Positions 17,548-25,967 of a stretch of 64,000 nt of DNA are shown here, in pieces. A program made the position numbers and the translations under genes. How positions within the stretch are numbered: the stretch's first letter is position 1; the number at the start of each line of letters is the position of its first letter. This DNA is from Salimicrobium humidisoli (GTDB taxonomy: Bacteria; Bacillota; Bacilli; Bacillales; Halobacillaceae): positions 1 to 64,000 of the forward strand of contig NZ_NSGH01000007.1 in assembly GCF_002295105.1 (NCBI RefSeq), in the 5' to 3' direction. Under the pieces are notes generated by a model that worked only from the letters and a program-made list of their open reading frames with translations, was not told the origin of the DNA and searched no databases.

Positions 17548-17612
17548 GTGTGACAGAAGTGGAGACCACACGACAATCGTTAAGTATACCTTAGATTGTC
17601 GTGTGTTTTTTT
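17548..17612 (+). promoter_or_regulatory. Leader terminator/attenuator before dhaK
   Basis: CACACGACAATC (17567-17578) pairs perfectly with GATTGTCGTGTG (17594-17605), with an extra TAAG/CTTA pairing in the loop and a T7 tract. This intrinsic terminator ends 26 nt before the dhaK start. Upstream, GTGTG (17548-17552) can pair with CACAC of the terminator's left arm, a possible antiterminator. The arrangement suggests that read-through into dhaKLM is controlled. Confidence 0.6.
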
Positions 17613-17637
17613 AACAAACGGAAAGGGGAAATCGTTT

Positions 17638-18633
17638 ATGAAAAAAGTGATTAACAACCCTGATGATGTAGTGAGGGAAATGCTTGAGGGGATGACACTG
17701 GCTTACCCGGAACAGGTAAGAAATCTGGAGGGTACGACGGTGCTCGTAAGAAAGGATGCCCCGGTCGACAATAAAGTTGCGATTGTAAGTGGAGGAGGAA
17801 GCGGGCACGAGCCTGCGCACGCCGGTTATATAGGACCAGGTATGCTTGATGCGGCAGTGGCAGGGGAAATGTTCACTTCCCCGACGCCGGATCAGGTGAT
17901 AGAAGCAATACGTGCCGTAGATAGCGGCCAGGGCGTTTTTCTGGTCATCAAAAACTACACCGGTGACGTCATGAACTTTGAAATGGCGAGAGAGATGGCA
18001 GAAGCGGAGGGTATTTCCGTGGAACAGGTGATCGTCAACGATGACGTCGCTGTGGAGGACAGCTCTTTCACTACCGGTCGCCGGGGGATTGCAGGGACAG
18101 TATTTGTCCATAAAATAGCCGGAGCTAAAGCAGCGGCCGGAGGATCCCTTAAAGAGGTGAAAGAAGCGGCTGAAAAAGTAGTAGCTAATACGAGATCCAT
18201 GGGAGTGGCTTTGTCGCCGTGTACCATCCCGGGGGCGGGGAAACCCAATTTCCAGCTGGAAGATGACGAGATGGAAGTGGGAATCGGCATACACGGAGAG
18301 CCGGGAACGAAGCGGGAAAAGATTGCTCCTGCTGATGATATTGCCGAAGAACTGCTTCAAAAAGTTCTGGAAGACAGTGTTGATTTCGATAAATCGGAAG
18401 TAGCGGTCATGGTTAACGGTCTCGGAGCGACTCCAGAATCCGAACTGTTCATAGTAAACCGCTACGTACACAGTAAACTGAGCGAGAAAGGCATAAATGT
18501 CACCCATACGTTTGTCGGGGAATATATGACTTCTCTTGAAATGGCCGGTTTTTCGATAACACTGATGAAAGTCGATGAAGAAATGAAACAGTTGCTTGAT
18601 GCAGAGGCAGCAGCCCCTGCGTTTCACAGATAG
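17638..18633 (+). CDS. dhaK: Dihydroxyacetone kinase subunit DhaK
   Basis: 331-residue substrate-binding subunit of the PTS-dependent dihydroxyacetone kinase. Hallmarks are the opening MKKVINNPDDVV, SGGGSGHEPAHAGYIGPGML, LVIKNYTGDVMNFEMA and GIGIHGEPG with the substrate-binding His in GIHGEP. It binds dihydroxyacetone covalently; DhaL then transfers phosphate. The start follows GAAAGGGG at 17638; an in-frame ATG at 17596 lies inside the leader terminator. First gene of dhaK-dhaL-dhaM. Confidence 0.96.
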   Translation: MKKVINNPDDVVREMLEGMTLAYPEQVRNLEGTTVLVRKDAPVDNKVAIVSGGGSGHEPAHAGYIGPGMLDAAVAGEMFTSPTPDQVIEAIRAVDSGQGVFLVIKNYTGDVMNFEMAREMAEAEGISVEQVIVNDDVAVEDSSFTTGRRGIAGTVFVHKIAGAKAAAGGSLKEVKEAAEKVVANTRSMGVALSPCTIPGAGKPNFQLEDDEMEVGIGIHGEPGTKREKIAPADDIAEELLQKVLEDSVDFDKSEVAVMVNGLGATPESELFIVNRYVHSKLSEKGINVTHTFVGEYMTSLEMAGFSITLMKVDEEMKQLLDAEAAAPAFHR

Positions 18634-18644
18634 GAGGTCTTGAA

Positions 18645-19268
18645 ATGATGGTAATGACAGTAGAACAGGCAGTAACGTGGGTGGAGAAAACAAATGCCCT
18701 CGTACAATCGAATAAAGAGTATCTTACGGAACTGGATCAGGCTATCGGAGACGGTGACCATGGGCTGAACATGTCCCGGGGGTTCCAGGAAGCGGAAGCC
18801 AAAGTCAGCAGTTCGGAGTACGAAACGGTCGGAGGGGTGTTCAAAGATACCGCCACTGTCCTTATGTCAAAAATCGGGGGAGCATCCGGTCCTCTATACG
18901 GAACTGCTTTTCTGAAAATGTCCATGTTTTTGAGAGATAAGCCGTCCGTAACTCAGGCTGATTTCGCCGGGGCAGTGGAAGAAGCGCTGAACGGAATGAA
19001 ACAGCGCGGGAAAGCGGAACAGGGAGAAAAAACGATGATCGACGTATGGCACCCCGTTGCAGATTTCCTGAAGAACGGACAAAACGTCAATGCCGGAAAA
19101 TTAGTGGAAGTAGCGGAAAAGGCGATGGAAGGTACGAAGGATACGGTAGCCACAAAAGGACGGGCCGCTTACCTGCAGGAACGTTCCAAAGGTCACATCG
19201 ACCCCGGCTCCACTTCTTCCTTCTATTTATTCCAGGCGCTGGCAGATGTCTGGAAGGAAGGGGAATAA
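18645..19268 (+). CDS. dhaL: Dihydroxyacetone kinase subunit DhaL
   Basis: 207-residue ADP-binding subunit that phosphorylates dihydroxyacetone held by DhaK. The nucleotide/Mg site is seen in LDQAIGDGDHGLNMSRGF and GGASGPLYGTAFLKM. KTMIDVWHP and RAAYLQERSKGHIDPGSTSS are typical. The ribosome site is AGGAGGTC. Two further in-frame ATGs sit within the next four codons, so the exact start may be up to three codons later. It is 11 nt after dhaK. Confidence 0.95.
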   Translation: MMVMTVEQAVTWVEKTNALVQSNKEYLTELDQAIGDGDHGLNMSRGFQEAEAKVSSSEYETVGGVFKDTATVLMSKIGGASGPLYGTAFLKMSMFLRDKPSVTQADFAGAVEEALNGMKQRGKAEQGEKTMIDVWHPVADFLKNGQNVNAGKLVEVAEKAMEGTKDTVATKGRAAYLQERSKGHIDPGSTSSFYLFQALADVWKEGE

Positions 19269-19271
19269 ACA

Positions 19272-19655
19272 ATGGCGAATACAGGAATTGTACTGATTTC
19301 TCACAGTCCCAAAGTCGCCGAAGGTACCCGGGATATCATTTCAGAGGCAGTTAAAAATGTGAAGGTCGTGCCTGCCGGGGGCACCGAGGAAGGTGATATC
19401 GGCACCAGTGCTCCTAAAATCCAGCAGGCTGTGGAAGAAGCGGACGATGGAAACGGCGTGCTGCTTTTGTATGACATCGGAAGTGCCGGTATGAATGCCG
19501 AAATGGCCGTAGAATTGACGGACACGGAAAGATGCCACGTGGCTGAAGACATCCCCCTTGTAGAAGGCGGGTATGTGGCGGCTATTGAAGCAGGAATGGG
19601 CAAAACTGCAGAGGAGATAATAGCTTCCTTGCGGAAAAGTTTTCGCCTGGAATAA
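19272..19655 (+). CDS. dhaM: PTS-dependent dihydroxyacetone kinase phosphotransferase subunit DhaM
   Basis: 127-residue EIIA-mannose-like protein that carries phosphate from HPr to the ADP bound in DhaL. The phosphorylated histidine is in VLISHSPKVAEG (His11). DIGTSAPKIQQAVEEADDGN and VLLLYDIGSAGMNAEMA are characteristic. It is the short single-domain form found in Firmicutes, without the fused HPr and EI domains of E. coli DhaM. The gene starts 3 nt after dhaL, and a strong terminator ends the operon. Confidence 0.94.
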   Translation: MANTGIVLISHSPKVAEGTRDIISEAVKNVKVVPAGGTEEGDIGTSAPKIQQAVEEADDGNGVLLLYDIGSAGMNAEMAVELTDTERCHVAEDIPLVEGGYVAAIEAGMGKTAEEIIASLRKSFRLE

Positions 19656-19664
19656 ACAAAATAA

Positions 19665-19712
19665 ACAACAGGCTCCATCCATAGTTTATCAATGGATGGA
19701 GCCTGTTGTTTT
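19665..19712. terminator. Intrinsic terminator of dhaKLM
   Basis: Sixteen-bp perfect stem AACAGGCTCCATCCAT with its complement, 9-nt loop, then GTTTT. Confidence 0.9.
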
Positions 19713-19725
19713 AATATGGCCGTGC

Positions 19726-20069
19726 CCGAAGCAGGAGACTTATTTTCGGTAAAGAGCCTCCGAAAAGTAAGTCTCCTGCTTAGCCTGGAACTTCTAAACG
19801 GGCGGTTCCGCTTTTTTTGATCCAGCTGCAACTTCCAGAAGCTCATGTCCTAAGCCGTATACTTATTTTCGGGGAAAGTCACCCGAAAAGTAAGCCTCCT
19901 GCTTACGCCACCGCTTCTACCCGGAAGTTTCCGCTTTTCTTTATGTCCAGCTCCGCCATTCAGAAGTCCGTAAGATAAGCTGGCCCTCCTGTTTCGGGCC
20001 AGAGCACCCGAAGCCCGGAGTACCTGCTTATCTTAGAACTTCTAAGCGAATGGCTCCGCTTTTCTTTTA
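19726..20069. repeat. Cluster of three dispersed palindromic repeats
   Basis: This 340-bp gene-free stretch holds three related units side by side. Unit 1 (about 19726-19818) has the inverted repeat GCAGGAGACTTATTTTCGG and its near-complement around a 10-nt loop. Unit 2 (19819-19941) starts GATCCAGCTGCAACTTCCAG and recurs almost identically, inverted, at 26400-26530. Unit 3 (19943-20069) has the core GTTTCGGGCCAGAGCACCCG and recurs at 39222-39336. Each unit ends with a version of TTCCGCTTTTCTTT. No reading frame, transposase or target duplication is seen. Confidence 0.8.
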
Positions 20070-20330
20070 GGCATGTTGCTGGAGGAATTGATACATTTCC
20101 TGTCCTTCGGCGTTCAGGCGGGTGCCGGTACCGTGACAGGCAGTGCAGTCGATTTCGTAGCTTGTTTCACTGAAAGCCTGAGCCCATACTTCCTCCGCCT
20201 GCTTATCCGTTACTTCGAAATAGTGGGCAGCAAGCATACTTGCCTTTCCATCATCGTATTCGGTATATTTCCCGGAACCTTCGCAGACCGGGCAAGTGTA
20301 GTATAGAGTGTGCAATTGTTGAGATGTCAT
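20067..20330 (-). CDS. Small protein with two CxxCxGxG zinc-finger-like motifs
   Basis: 87 residues. CPVCEGSGK near residue 13 and CTACHGTGT near residue 62 are the paired CxxCxGxG elements known from the DnaJ zinc centre, so it very likely binds one zinc ion. The 40 residues between are helical (MLAAHYFEVTDKQAEEVWAQ). It has no J domain and is not DnaJ. Related small Bacillus proteins such as YuiA share the motif but have no assigned job. A GGAGAGATTTT ribosome site precedes the ATG. Its stop codon abuts the repeat cluster. Confidence 0.75.
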   Translation of the reverse strand: MTSQQLHTLYYTCPVCEGSGKYTEYDDGKASMLAAHYFEVTDKQAEEVWAQAFSETSYEIDCTACHGTGTRLNAEGQEMYQFLQQHA

Positions 20331-20441
20331 AAAATCTCTCCTTTTTCGTCTCGGATTTAAGTTATAAATAAGATTTTACGAAATATTCTGATAAAAAACA
20401 ACTCAAATACATACATTTTATTTTGAAAAAAAAGAAAAAAA

Positions 20442-21098
20442 CTACATTTCTTCCTTAATTCCTTTCCGAACGAGCCACCAGTTAGCCGGATAGCTGGTGA
20501 TAAACCCGAGAATCATGGCTATCTGCATCATGAACCAGTAGGTGGCTTCCGTAGGAACAGGGGGTTCCGTGAAAAGAAGGTAATGTACGATGGCCATCCA
20601 CCCGAACATTCCGATTTCAAAAGCGATCAGAGAGAGCGAGTCTGCTTTGACCGAGGCTTTCAGTGAGTCCATCGTCGTATTATTTTCACTCATAGGATGG
20701 ATAGCTAAATACTGAAAAACAATTCCGAATCCATAAGCTAAAATAAATTCCACCGCGTAATGAGCGAACAGGGTAGAGCCTGCAATCGCCGCTCCTGTGA
20801 CGGCCACAATCGGGACACCGACGGCATCCCCGAGAGTGCATCCGGCTGAGCAGTGACTGGTGGAGAGGAAAACTTTAGCCGCTTTTCCCCGCTCGTCTTT
20901 CCTTTCGTTATCTTTCGCTTTCAGACGGCCCCAGCGGTAATACGTCCATAAAGCGAATGGACCGAAGAACCATCCGTTGATGGGCCATACCACGTTCATA
21001 ATTTTCATCATCTGCGGATGTCTGTATACATCGACAGCAATGATCAATGAAGATAGCAACCCGATACCGAGGGCGATCCATGAGATTATTGTAAGCAT
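20442..21098 (-). CDS. DUF4396 integral membrane protein, probable copper-regulon member
   Basis: 218 residues with about six hydrophobic helices. Family DUF4396 is recognised from the opening MLTIISWIALG, the segment VWPINGWFFGPFALWTYYRWG, and the central LSTSHCSAGCTLGDAVG, whose HCxxGC cluster could bind a metal. Further His-containing helices (FAHYAVEF, IVHYLLF) follow. An AAGGAGG site fixes the start at 21098 rather than the in-frame ATG at 21131. It is transcribed away from csoR-copA-copZ, and a CsoR-like box lies between its start and theirs. The function is unknown; copper handling is an inference. Confidence 0.82.
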   Translation of the reverse strand: MLTIISWIALGIGLLSSLIIAVDVYRHPQMMKIMNVVWPINGWFFGPFALWTYYRWGRLKAKDNERKDERGKAAKVFLSTSHCSAGCTLGDAVGVPIVAVTGAAIAGSTLFAHYAVEFILAYGFGIVFQYLAIHPMSENNTTMDSLKASVKADSLSLIAFEIGMFGWMAIVHYLLFTEPPVPTEATYWFMMQIAMILGFITSYPANWWLVRKGIKEEM

Positions 21099-21124
21099 AA
21101 ATATTCCTCCTTGCTTTTTTTTGA

Positions 21125-21139
21125 TACCCATACGCCGTA
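21125..21139. promoter_or_regulatory. CsoR-like box upstream of the DUF4396 gene
   Basis: TACCCATACGCCGTA agrees at most positions with the box before csoR (TACCTATACGGGGTA) and with the B. subtilis CsoR operator pattern. It lies 27 nt upstream of the DUF4396 start. Confidence 0.5.
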
Positions 21140-21195
21140 TATTTTAAACGGTGATGAAATAACGTTATTTTTAAAGGAAAGAATAAGCGATTCAG

Positions 21196-21224
21196 TTGAA
21201 AAACATACCTATACGGGGTATTAT
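21196..21224 (+). promoter_or_regulatory. csoR-copAZ promoter with CsoR operator
   Basis: TTGAAA (21196-21201) and TATTAT (21219-21224) have a 17-nt spacer. The pseudopalindrome TACCTATACGGGGTA fills 21206-21220, between and into the -10. It closely resembles the copZA operator bound by CsoR in Bacillus, which is released when CsoR binds Cu(I). Confidence 0.78.
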
Positions 21225-21247
21225 ATTAAGTAAAGGAGGGAGTTGTT

Positions 21248-21559
21248 ATGGAAGAATTACCTGTACAGAGCGGTAAAGAACCTGTAACTCCACGTACGGA
21301 AGATGAAAAAGCGAAAGTATTGAATAGATTAAAAAGGATCGAAGGGCAAGTACGCGGTATTCAGAAGATGGTGGAAGACGACAGATACTGTGTAGATATT
21401 CTTGTGCAGATATCTGCTATCGACAGCGCCCTGAACAAAGTCGGGCATTCTCTCATGGAACGCCACACGCATCACTGCGTAGCGGACGCCATTAAGAAAG
21501 GGGAAGGAGAAGAAGCCATAGACGAACTTATGAAAGTGATGAAACAGTTCGGGAAATAA
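21248..21559 (+). CDS. csoR: Copper-sensing repressor CsoR
   Basis: 103-residue DUF156-family four-helix repressor. The Cu(I) ligands Cys48, His73 and Cys77 are present with exactly the spacing of B. subtilis CsoR. RLKRIEGQVRGIQKMVEDDR is the family signature. It represses copZA-type genes and lets go on binding Cu(I). It heads csoR-copA-copZ, with its own operator in the promoter, so autoregulation is expected. Confidence 0.94.
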   Translation: MEELPVQSGKEPVTPRTEDEKAKVLNRLKRIEGQVRGIQKMVEDDRYCVDILVQISAIDSALNKVGHSLMERHTHHCVADAIKKGEGEEAIDELMKVMKQFGK

Positions 21560-21571
21560 GGAGGTGGAATG

Positions 21572-23944
21572 ATGAGTGAAGAAAAACATGTGAATCTCGG
21601 AGTCACCGGGATGACGTGCGCTGCCTGTTCTACAAGAATTGAAAAGTCACTGAACAAAATGGAGGGTGTGAACGCCCAGGTAAACCTTCCTATGGAAAAG
21701 GCGAGTATCGACTATGATGCTTCAAGTGTGAATATGGACGATATTGAAGCACGTATTGAGAAACTCGGATACGGAGTCGAAAAAGATACGGTAGAGTTGG
21801 ATATTAGCGGAATGACATGTGCCGCCTGTTCCAATCGTATCGAGAAAGTGCTGAATAAGGCGGATGGGGTGGAAAATGCAACGGTAAACCTGGCTAATGA
21901 GACAGGGACGATCGAATATCGTCCAGGGGCTTTGTCCGTAGATGACATGATAGCTAAAATCAAAAAGCTGGGTTATGATGCAGCCCTCCGTGCTTCCGAA
22001 GAAGAGAAACAGTCCAATAAAGAAAAAGAAATAACGAAGCAGAAGCAGAAGCTTATCGTTTCAGGTCTTCTTTCGGCTCCGTTACTTCTGACTATGTTCG
22101 CTCATTTATTCGGTATGCAGCTTCCGGCTCTGCTGATGAATCCGTGGTTCCAGATGGCGCTTGCTACTCCTGTACAGTTCGTTATCGGGTGGACATTTTA
22201 CCGGGGCGCTTACAACAACTTGCGCAATAAGTCAGCGAACATGGACGTTCTCGTAGCCCTCGGAACGAGTGCCGCTTACTTCTACAGTGTAGTGGAAGGA
22301 GTACGTACCATCGGTAATCCGGGGTATGACCCTCATCTGTATTTCGAAACGAGTGCCGTATTGATTACGCTTATTTTACTCGGTAAATATTTTGAAGCAA
22401 TTGCCAAAGGAAGAACGACTCAGGCAATTTCCGGACTGCTGGAGCTGCAGGCAAAAGAAGCATCGGTCGTAAGAGACGGAGAAACGGTGCAGGTTCCGGT
22501 GGACCAGGTGCAGGTGGATGACATCGTGCTCGTCCGTCCAGGCGAAAAAATACCCGTCGACGGTATCGTGGTCGAAGGGGAAACTTCTGTAGACGAGTCC
22601 ATGCTGACCGGAGAAGCGCTCCCGGTCGGTAAATCGGCAGGCGAAACGTTGACCGGTTCCACCATCAACAAAAATGGAACGGTCAAAATGAAGGCGAAAA
22701 AAGTCGGGGAAGACACGGCTCTCGCCGGAATTATCCGGGTCGTCGAACAGGCACAGGGGTCCAAAGCTCCGATACAGCGGATGGCAGACGTGATTTCTGG
22801 TTATTTCGTCCCAATCGTTGTAGGGATTGCGGTCGTCGCTTTCGGGGTCTGGTTCGGTATCGTAGCCCCGGGAGATCTGCCGCTTGCGCTTGAAGCATCT
22901 ATTGCAGTGCTCGTTATCGCCTGTCCCTGTGCACTCGGGCTCGCCACTCCTACCTCCATCATGGTAGGCACGGGTAAAGGTGCCGAGATGGGGATATTGT
23001 ACAAAGGCGGCGAGCATCTCGAATCGACACACAAACTGGACACGATCGTCTTTGATAAAACGGGTACGATTACGAAAGGTGAACCGGAAGTTACGGATAT
23101 TGAGCTGGATGAAGAAGCGATTGAGTATCTGATCAGTGCAGAATCCTATTCCGAACATCCGCTTGCCGAAGCGATTACTGCTTACCGGAAAGATATCGAC
23201 AGGAAACCTGTAGAGAATTTCGAAGCGATCCCCGGGGCAGGTATCCGGGCGACCGTTGCCGGAAAGACAGTACGCGTGGGAACGAAGAAGTGGATGGAAG
23301 AAGGTACTGCAGATTATGAAGAACAGGCAGCCCGTTGGGAAGAAGAAGCAAAAACGGTTATGTTCGTAGAACTGGACGGCGAGGTTCGAGGTATCATTGC
23401 AGTGGCCGACCAGGTGAAGCCGGAAGCGGAAAGCGCTCTGAAGAAACTACACGATAAAAACATCCATCTTGTCATGCTGACGGGGGATAATGAAAAAACG
23501 GCTCAGGCCATCGCCCGTCAGGTAGGTATAGATACAGTTATCGCTGAAGTCGTTCCGGAAGAGAAAGCGTTTCACGTGGAACAATTGCAAAAAGAAGGAA
23601 GACATGTTGCAATGGTAGGAGACGGCATTAACGATGCTCCGGCACTTGCAGCAGCCGATATAGGTATAGCTATCGGCACCGGTACGGACGTTGCCATCGA
23701 AACGGCGGATGTGACTATCCTCGGAGGCGACCTGGAACTGCTTTCCAAAGCCGTCGATTTGAGTAACCTGACTATGCAGAATATTAGACAGAACCTGTTC
23801 TGGGCACTGTTTTACAACTCGGCAGGTATTCCGATTGCGGCTCTCGGCCTTCTGGCACCGTGGCTGGCAGGTGCGGCTATGGCCTTCAGTTCTGTCAGCG
23901 TCGTTTCCAACTCGCTGAGACTGAGAAGAAAAAAAGTCGCTTAA
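21572..23944 (+). CDS. copA: Copper-exporting P1B-type ATPase CopA
   Basis: About 790-residue Cu(I) pump. Two N-terminal heavy-metal-associated domains each carry GMTCAACS or [10 protein letters not shown] (near residues 15 and 83). Eight membrane helices follow, with the transport motif CPC in [14 protein letters not shown]. The cytoplasmic domains show TGE in [11 protein letters not shown], the phosphorylated Asp in [18 protein letters not shown] and [11 protein letters not shown]. The C-terminal NSLRLRRKK is typical. An AGGAGG site favours the ATG at 21572 over the one 3 nt earlier. It exports cytosolic copper delivered by CopZ. Confidence 0.97.
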   Translation: MSEEKHVNLGVTGMTCAACSTRIEKSLNKMEGVNAQVNLPMEKASIDYDASSVNMDDIEARIEKLGYGVEKDTVELDISGMTCAACSNRIEKVLNKADGVENATVNLANETGTIEYRPGALSVDDMIAKIKKLGYDAALRASEEEKQSNKEKEITKQKQKLIVSGLLSAPLLLTMFAHLFGMQLPALLMNPWFQMALATPVQFVIGWTFYRGAYNNLRNKSANMDVLVALGTSAAYFYSVVEGVRTIGNPGYDPHLYFETSAVLITLILLGKYFEAIAKGRTTQAISGLLELQAKEASVVRDGETVQVPVDQVQVDDIVLVRPGEKIPVDGIVVEGETSVDESMLTGEALPVGKSAGETLTGSTINKNGTVKMKAKKVGEDTALAGIIRVVEQAQGSKAPIQRMADVISGYFVPIVVGIAVVAFGVWFGIVAPGDLPLALEASIAVLVIACPCALGLATPTSIMVGTGKGAEMGILYKGGEHLESTHKLDTIVFDKTGTITKGEPEVTDIELDEEAIEYLISAESYSEHPLAEAITAYRKDIDRKPVENFEAIPGAGIRATVAGKTVRVGTKKWMEEGTADYEEQAARWEEEAKTVMFVELDGEVRGIIAVADQVKPEAESALKKLHDKNIHLVMLTGDNEKTAQAIARQVGIDTVIAEVVPEEKAFHVEQLQKEGRHVAMVGDGINDAPALAAADIGIAIGTGTDVAIETADVTILGGDLELLSKAVDLSNLTMQNIRQNLFWALFYNSAGIPIAALGLLAPWLAGAAMAFSSVSVVSNSLRLRRKKVA

Positions 23945-23982
23945 TCATTTAAGACTTTAACTACTATCAAGGAGGTATAATA

Positions 23983-24186
23983 ATGGAAAAAACATTGAAT
24001 GTTGAAGGTATGACGTGTGGACATTGTGAATCTGCAGTTAAAGGGGCACTTGCTGAACTGGACGGTGTAAAGGAAGTTCAGGTATCCCTCGACACTGGCA
24101 AAGTGGACGTAACGTATGAAGAAGGAAAAGTTACGGACGAGCAGATGAAAGATGCTGTGGAAGAGCAGGGGTATGACGTAAAATAA
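23983..24186 (+). CDS. copZ: Copper chaperone CopZ
   Basis: 67-residue ferredoxin-like metal carrier with GMTCGHCESAV, the CxxC Cu(I) site, and the C-terminal EEQGYDVK. It passes Cu(I) to the CopA metal-binding domains and to CsoR. AAGGAGG precedes the ATG. It is the last gene of the copper operon, followed by a strong terminator. Confidence 0.96.
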   Translation: MEKTLNVEGMTCGHCESAVKGALAELDGVKEVQVSLDTGKVDVTYEEGKVTDEQMKDAVEEQGYDVK

Positions 24187-24198
24187 TAGACAGAGCAC

Positions 24199-24233
24199 CC
24201 CCGGGCGATTTGAAGTCGCCCGGGGAATTTTTA
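24199..24233 (+). terminator. Intrinsic terminator of csoR-copA-copZ
   Basis: Ten-bp GC-rich stem CCCCGGGCGA/TCGCCCGGGG with a 7-nt loop, then AATTTTTAT. Confidence 0.9.
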
Positions 24234-24254
24234 TGAAAATAAAAAGTTATTTAC

Positions 24255-24278
24255 TTATATAATTATATGATTATATAA
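24255..24278. promoter_or_regulatory. ArsR operator palindrome
   Basis: A 24-bp palindrome with 22 matching positions, arms TTATATAAT and ATTATATAA, lies 19 nt before the arsR start. A/T-rich dyads of this kind are usual ArsR/SmtB operators. It also covers likely -10 sequences. Confidence 0.7.
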
Positions 24279-24296
24279 TGGGGGAGGGGTGAAGGT

Positions 24297-24641
24297 TTGA
24301 AGAAAACAAGACTGGAAATAGAAGAGGCGGTGCCCGCTTTAAAACTCCTCGGAGATAAAGCTCGTCTTACAATTCTCGGCATGCTGAAAAATGGGGAGTG
24401 CTGTGTCTGTGAGTTCACGGAAGTGCTTGAAATGAGTCAGCCCTCTGTAAGTCAGCATCTGCGCAAACTGCGTGATGCAAAGATCGTGAAGGAAGACCGT
24501 CGGGGACAGTGGGTGTTCTATTCCCTGAATGAGAGCTATGAAGCGTATGATCTAGTCCTGGGTGTCATCGATCACGTCTCGGACCAATCGGAAAAGATTG
24601 CAGAACTTGAGAGACAGGGAAAAAGAATTGAATGTAAATAG
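24297..24641 (+). CDS. arsR: Arsenic-responsive repressor ArsR
   Basis: 114-residue winged-helix repressor of the ArsR/SmtB family. GECCVCEFTEVLEMSQPSVS combines the As(III)-sensing cysteine cluster (CCVC) with the recognition helix, and QHLRKLRDAKIVKEDRRGQW completes the wing. It has a TTG start after GGGGGAGGGGTG. It represses the ars operon through the palindrome just upstream until arsenite or antimonite binds. Confidence 0.93.
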   Translation: MKKTRLEIEEAVPALKLLGDKARLTILGMLKNGECCVCEFTEVLEMSQPSVSQHLRKLRDAKIVKEDRRGQWVFYSLNESYEAYDLVLGVIDHVSDQSEKIAELERQGKRIECK

Positions 24642-24659
24642 AGGAAGGATGACGATGTT

Positions 24660-25952
24660 TTGGCAATACTTGCAACAGCGATATTTCTTGCAACGCTGGT
24701 TCTCGTAATCTGGCAGCCGAAGAATCTCGGAATCGGATGGACCGCCTGTGCCGGGGCGATAGTGGCCCTGCTACTGGGAGTGGTGGATTTCGGTGATGTG
24801 CTGGACGTAACGGGAATCGTCTGGAATGCAACGCTTGCGTTCGTAGCAGTTATACTTATATCTTTAATTTTGGATGAAATCGGTTTTTTCGAATGGGCAG
24901 CTTTACATATGGCCCGGATTGCTAAAGGGAACGGAAAGTTGATGTTCGTGTACGTAACGCTGCTAGGGGCAGTGGTAGCGGCTCTTTTTGCTAACGACGG
25001 GGCCGCGCTGATCCTTACACCGATTGTACTGGCGATGGTGCGGAATCTGAATTTCAAAGAAGCGATGATTCTTCCCTTTATCATGGCCAGCGGCTTCATT
25101 GCCGATACGACTTCCCTTCCCTTTATCGTAAGTAATCTGGTGAACATCGTATCTGCAGACTTTTTCGACATAGGGTTCGTCGAGTATGCGTCACGGATGA
25201 TTATACCGAATCTGTTCTCGCTGCTTGCGAGTATAATCGTGCTGTACGTATTTTTCCGTAAAGATATGCCGGAGAATTATGATTTGAGTCAGCTGAAAGT
25301 TCCGAAAGAAGCGATCAGGGACCACGCGATGTTCCGTATGTCCTGGGGTGTGCTCGGTCTCCTGCTCATCGGGTATTTTATCAGCGAACCGCTCGGCATT
25401 CCGGTCTCCATCATAGCCGGCATCATCGCTCTCTTCTTCCTGCTGATGGCCCGGAGAAGCAGTGCTGTCGAGACGATGACCGTGGTCAAAGGAGCGCCGT
25501 GGGCTATCGTGTTTTTCTCTCTCGGCATGTATATCGTCGTGTACGGACTCCGTAATGCAGGACTGACGGACGTACTGGCCGGTGTCATCCAGGCTGCGGC
25601 GAACCAGGGTATGTTCTCTGCTACGGTGTCGATGGGCTTCATTGCGGCGATTCTTTCCTCGGTTATGAACAATATGCCGACCGTTATGATCGATGCTTTG
25701 GCTATAGCGGAGACGAATACTTCCGGGGCGATTCGGGAATCTCTTATATATGCGAACGTTATCGGCTCCGATCTCGGTCCGAAAATCACTCCTATCGGAT
25801 CGCTGGCTACGCTTCTGTGGCTGCACGTACTGTCTATGAAGGGGTTCCGTATTTCCTGGGGGTACTATTTCAAAGTAGGAATTGTACTGACCGTCCCCGT
25901 CCTGTTCATTACGCTGTTCGGATTGTATCTATGGCTCACATTTATACTTTAG
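24660..25952 (+). CDS. arsB: Arsenite efflux membrane protein ArsB
   Basis: 430-residue arsenite permease of the ArsB/NhaD superfamily with about twelve membrane helices. [49 protein letters not shown] and [20 protein letters not shown] are standard. It acts as an As(OH)3/H+ antiporter. As written, the frame has only a TTG start at 24660. The better-placed ATG at 24655, 7 nt after GAGGAAGG, is out of frame by one base. One extra T in the run at 24658-24661 would give Met-Phe-Leu-Ala-Ile-Leu and restore it, so the true start is uncertain. Confidence 0.92.
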   Translation: MAILATAIFLATLVLVIWQPKNLGIGWTACAGAIVALLLGVVDFGDVLDVTGIVWNATLAFVAVILISLILDEIGFFEWAALHMARIAKGNGKLMFVYVTLLGAVVAALFANDGAALILTPIVLAMVRNLNFKEAMILPFIMASGFIADTTSLPFIVSNLVNIVSADFFDIGFVEYASRMIIPNLFSLLASIIVLYVFFRKDMPENYDLSQLKVPKEAIRDHAMFRMSWGVLGLLLIGYFISEPLGIPVSIIAGIIALFFLLMARRSSAVETMTVVKGAPWAIVFFSLGMYIVVYGLRNAGLTDVLAGVIQAAANQGMFSATVSMGFIAAILSSVMNNMPTVMIDALAIAETNTSGAIRESLIYANVIGSDLGPKITPIGSLATLLWLHVLSMKGFRISWGYYFKVGIVLTVPVLFITLFGLYLWLTFIL

Positions 25953-25967
25953 AAAGGGGAATGTATT

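Noticed and set aside
17611-18693. 360-codon minus-strand frame opposite dhaK
   Set aside because: Shadow of dhaK; composition rich in Phe, His and Arg as expected from complement reading.
19726-20069. CRISPR array
   Set aside because: Units are long, palindromic and adjacent without regular unique spacers, and no cas genes are present.
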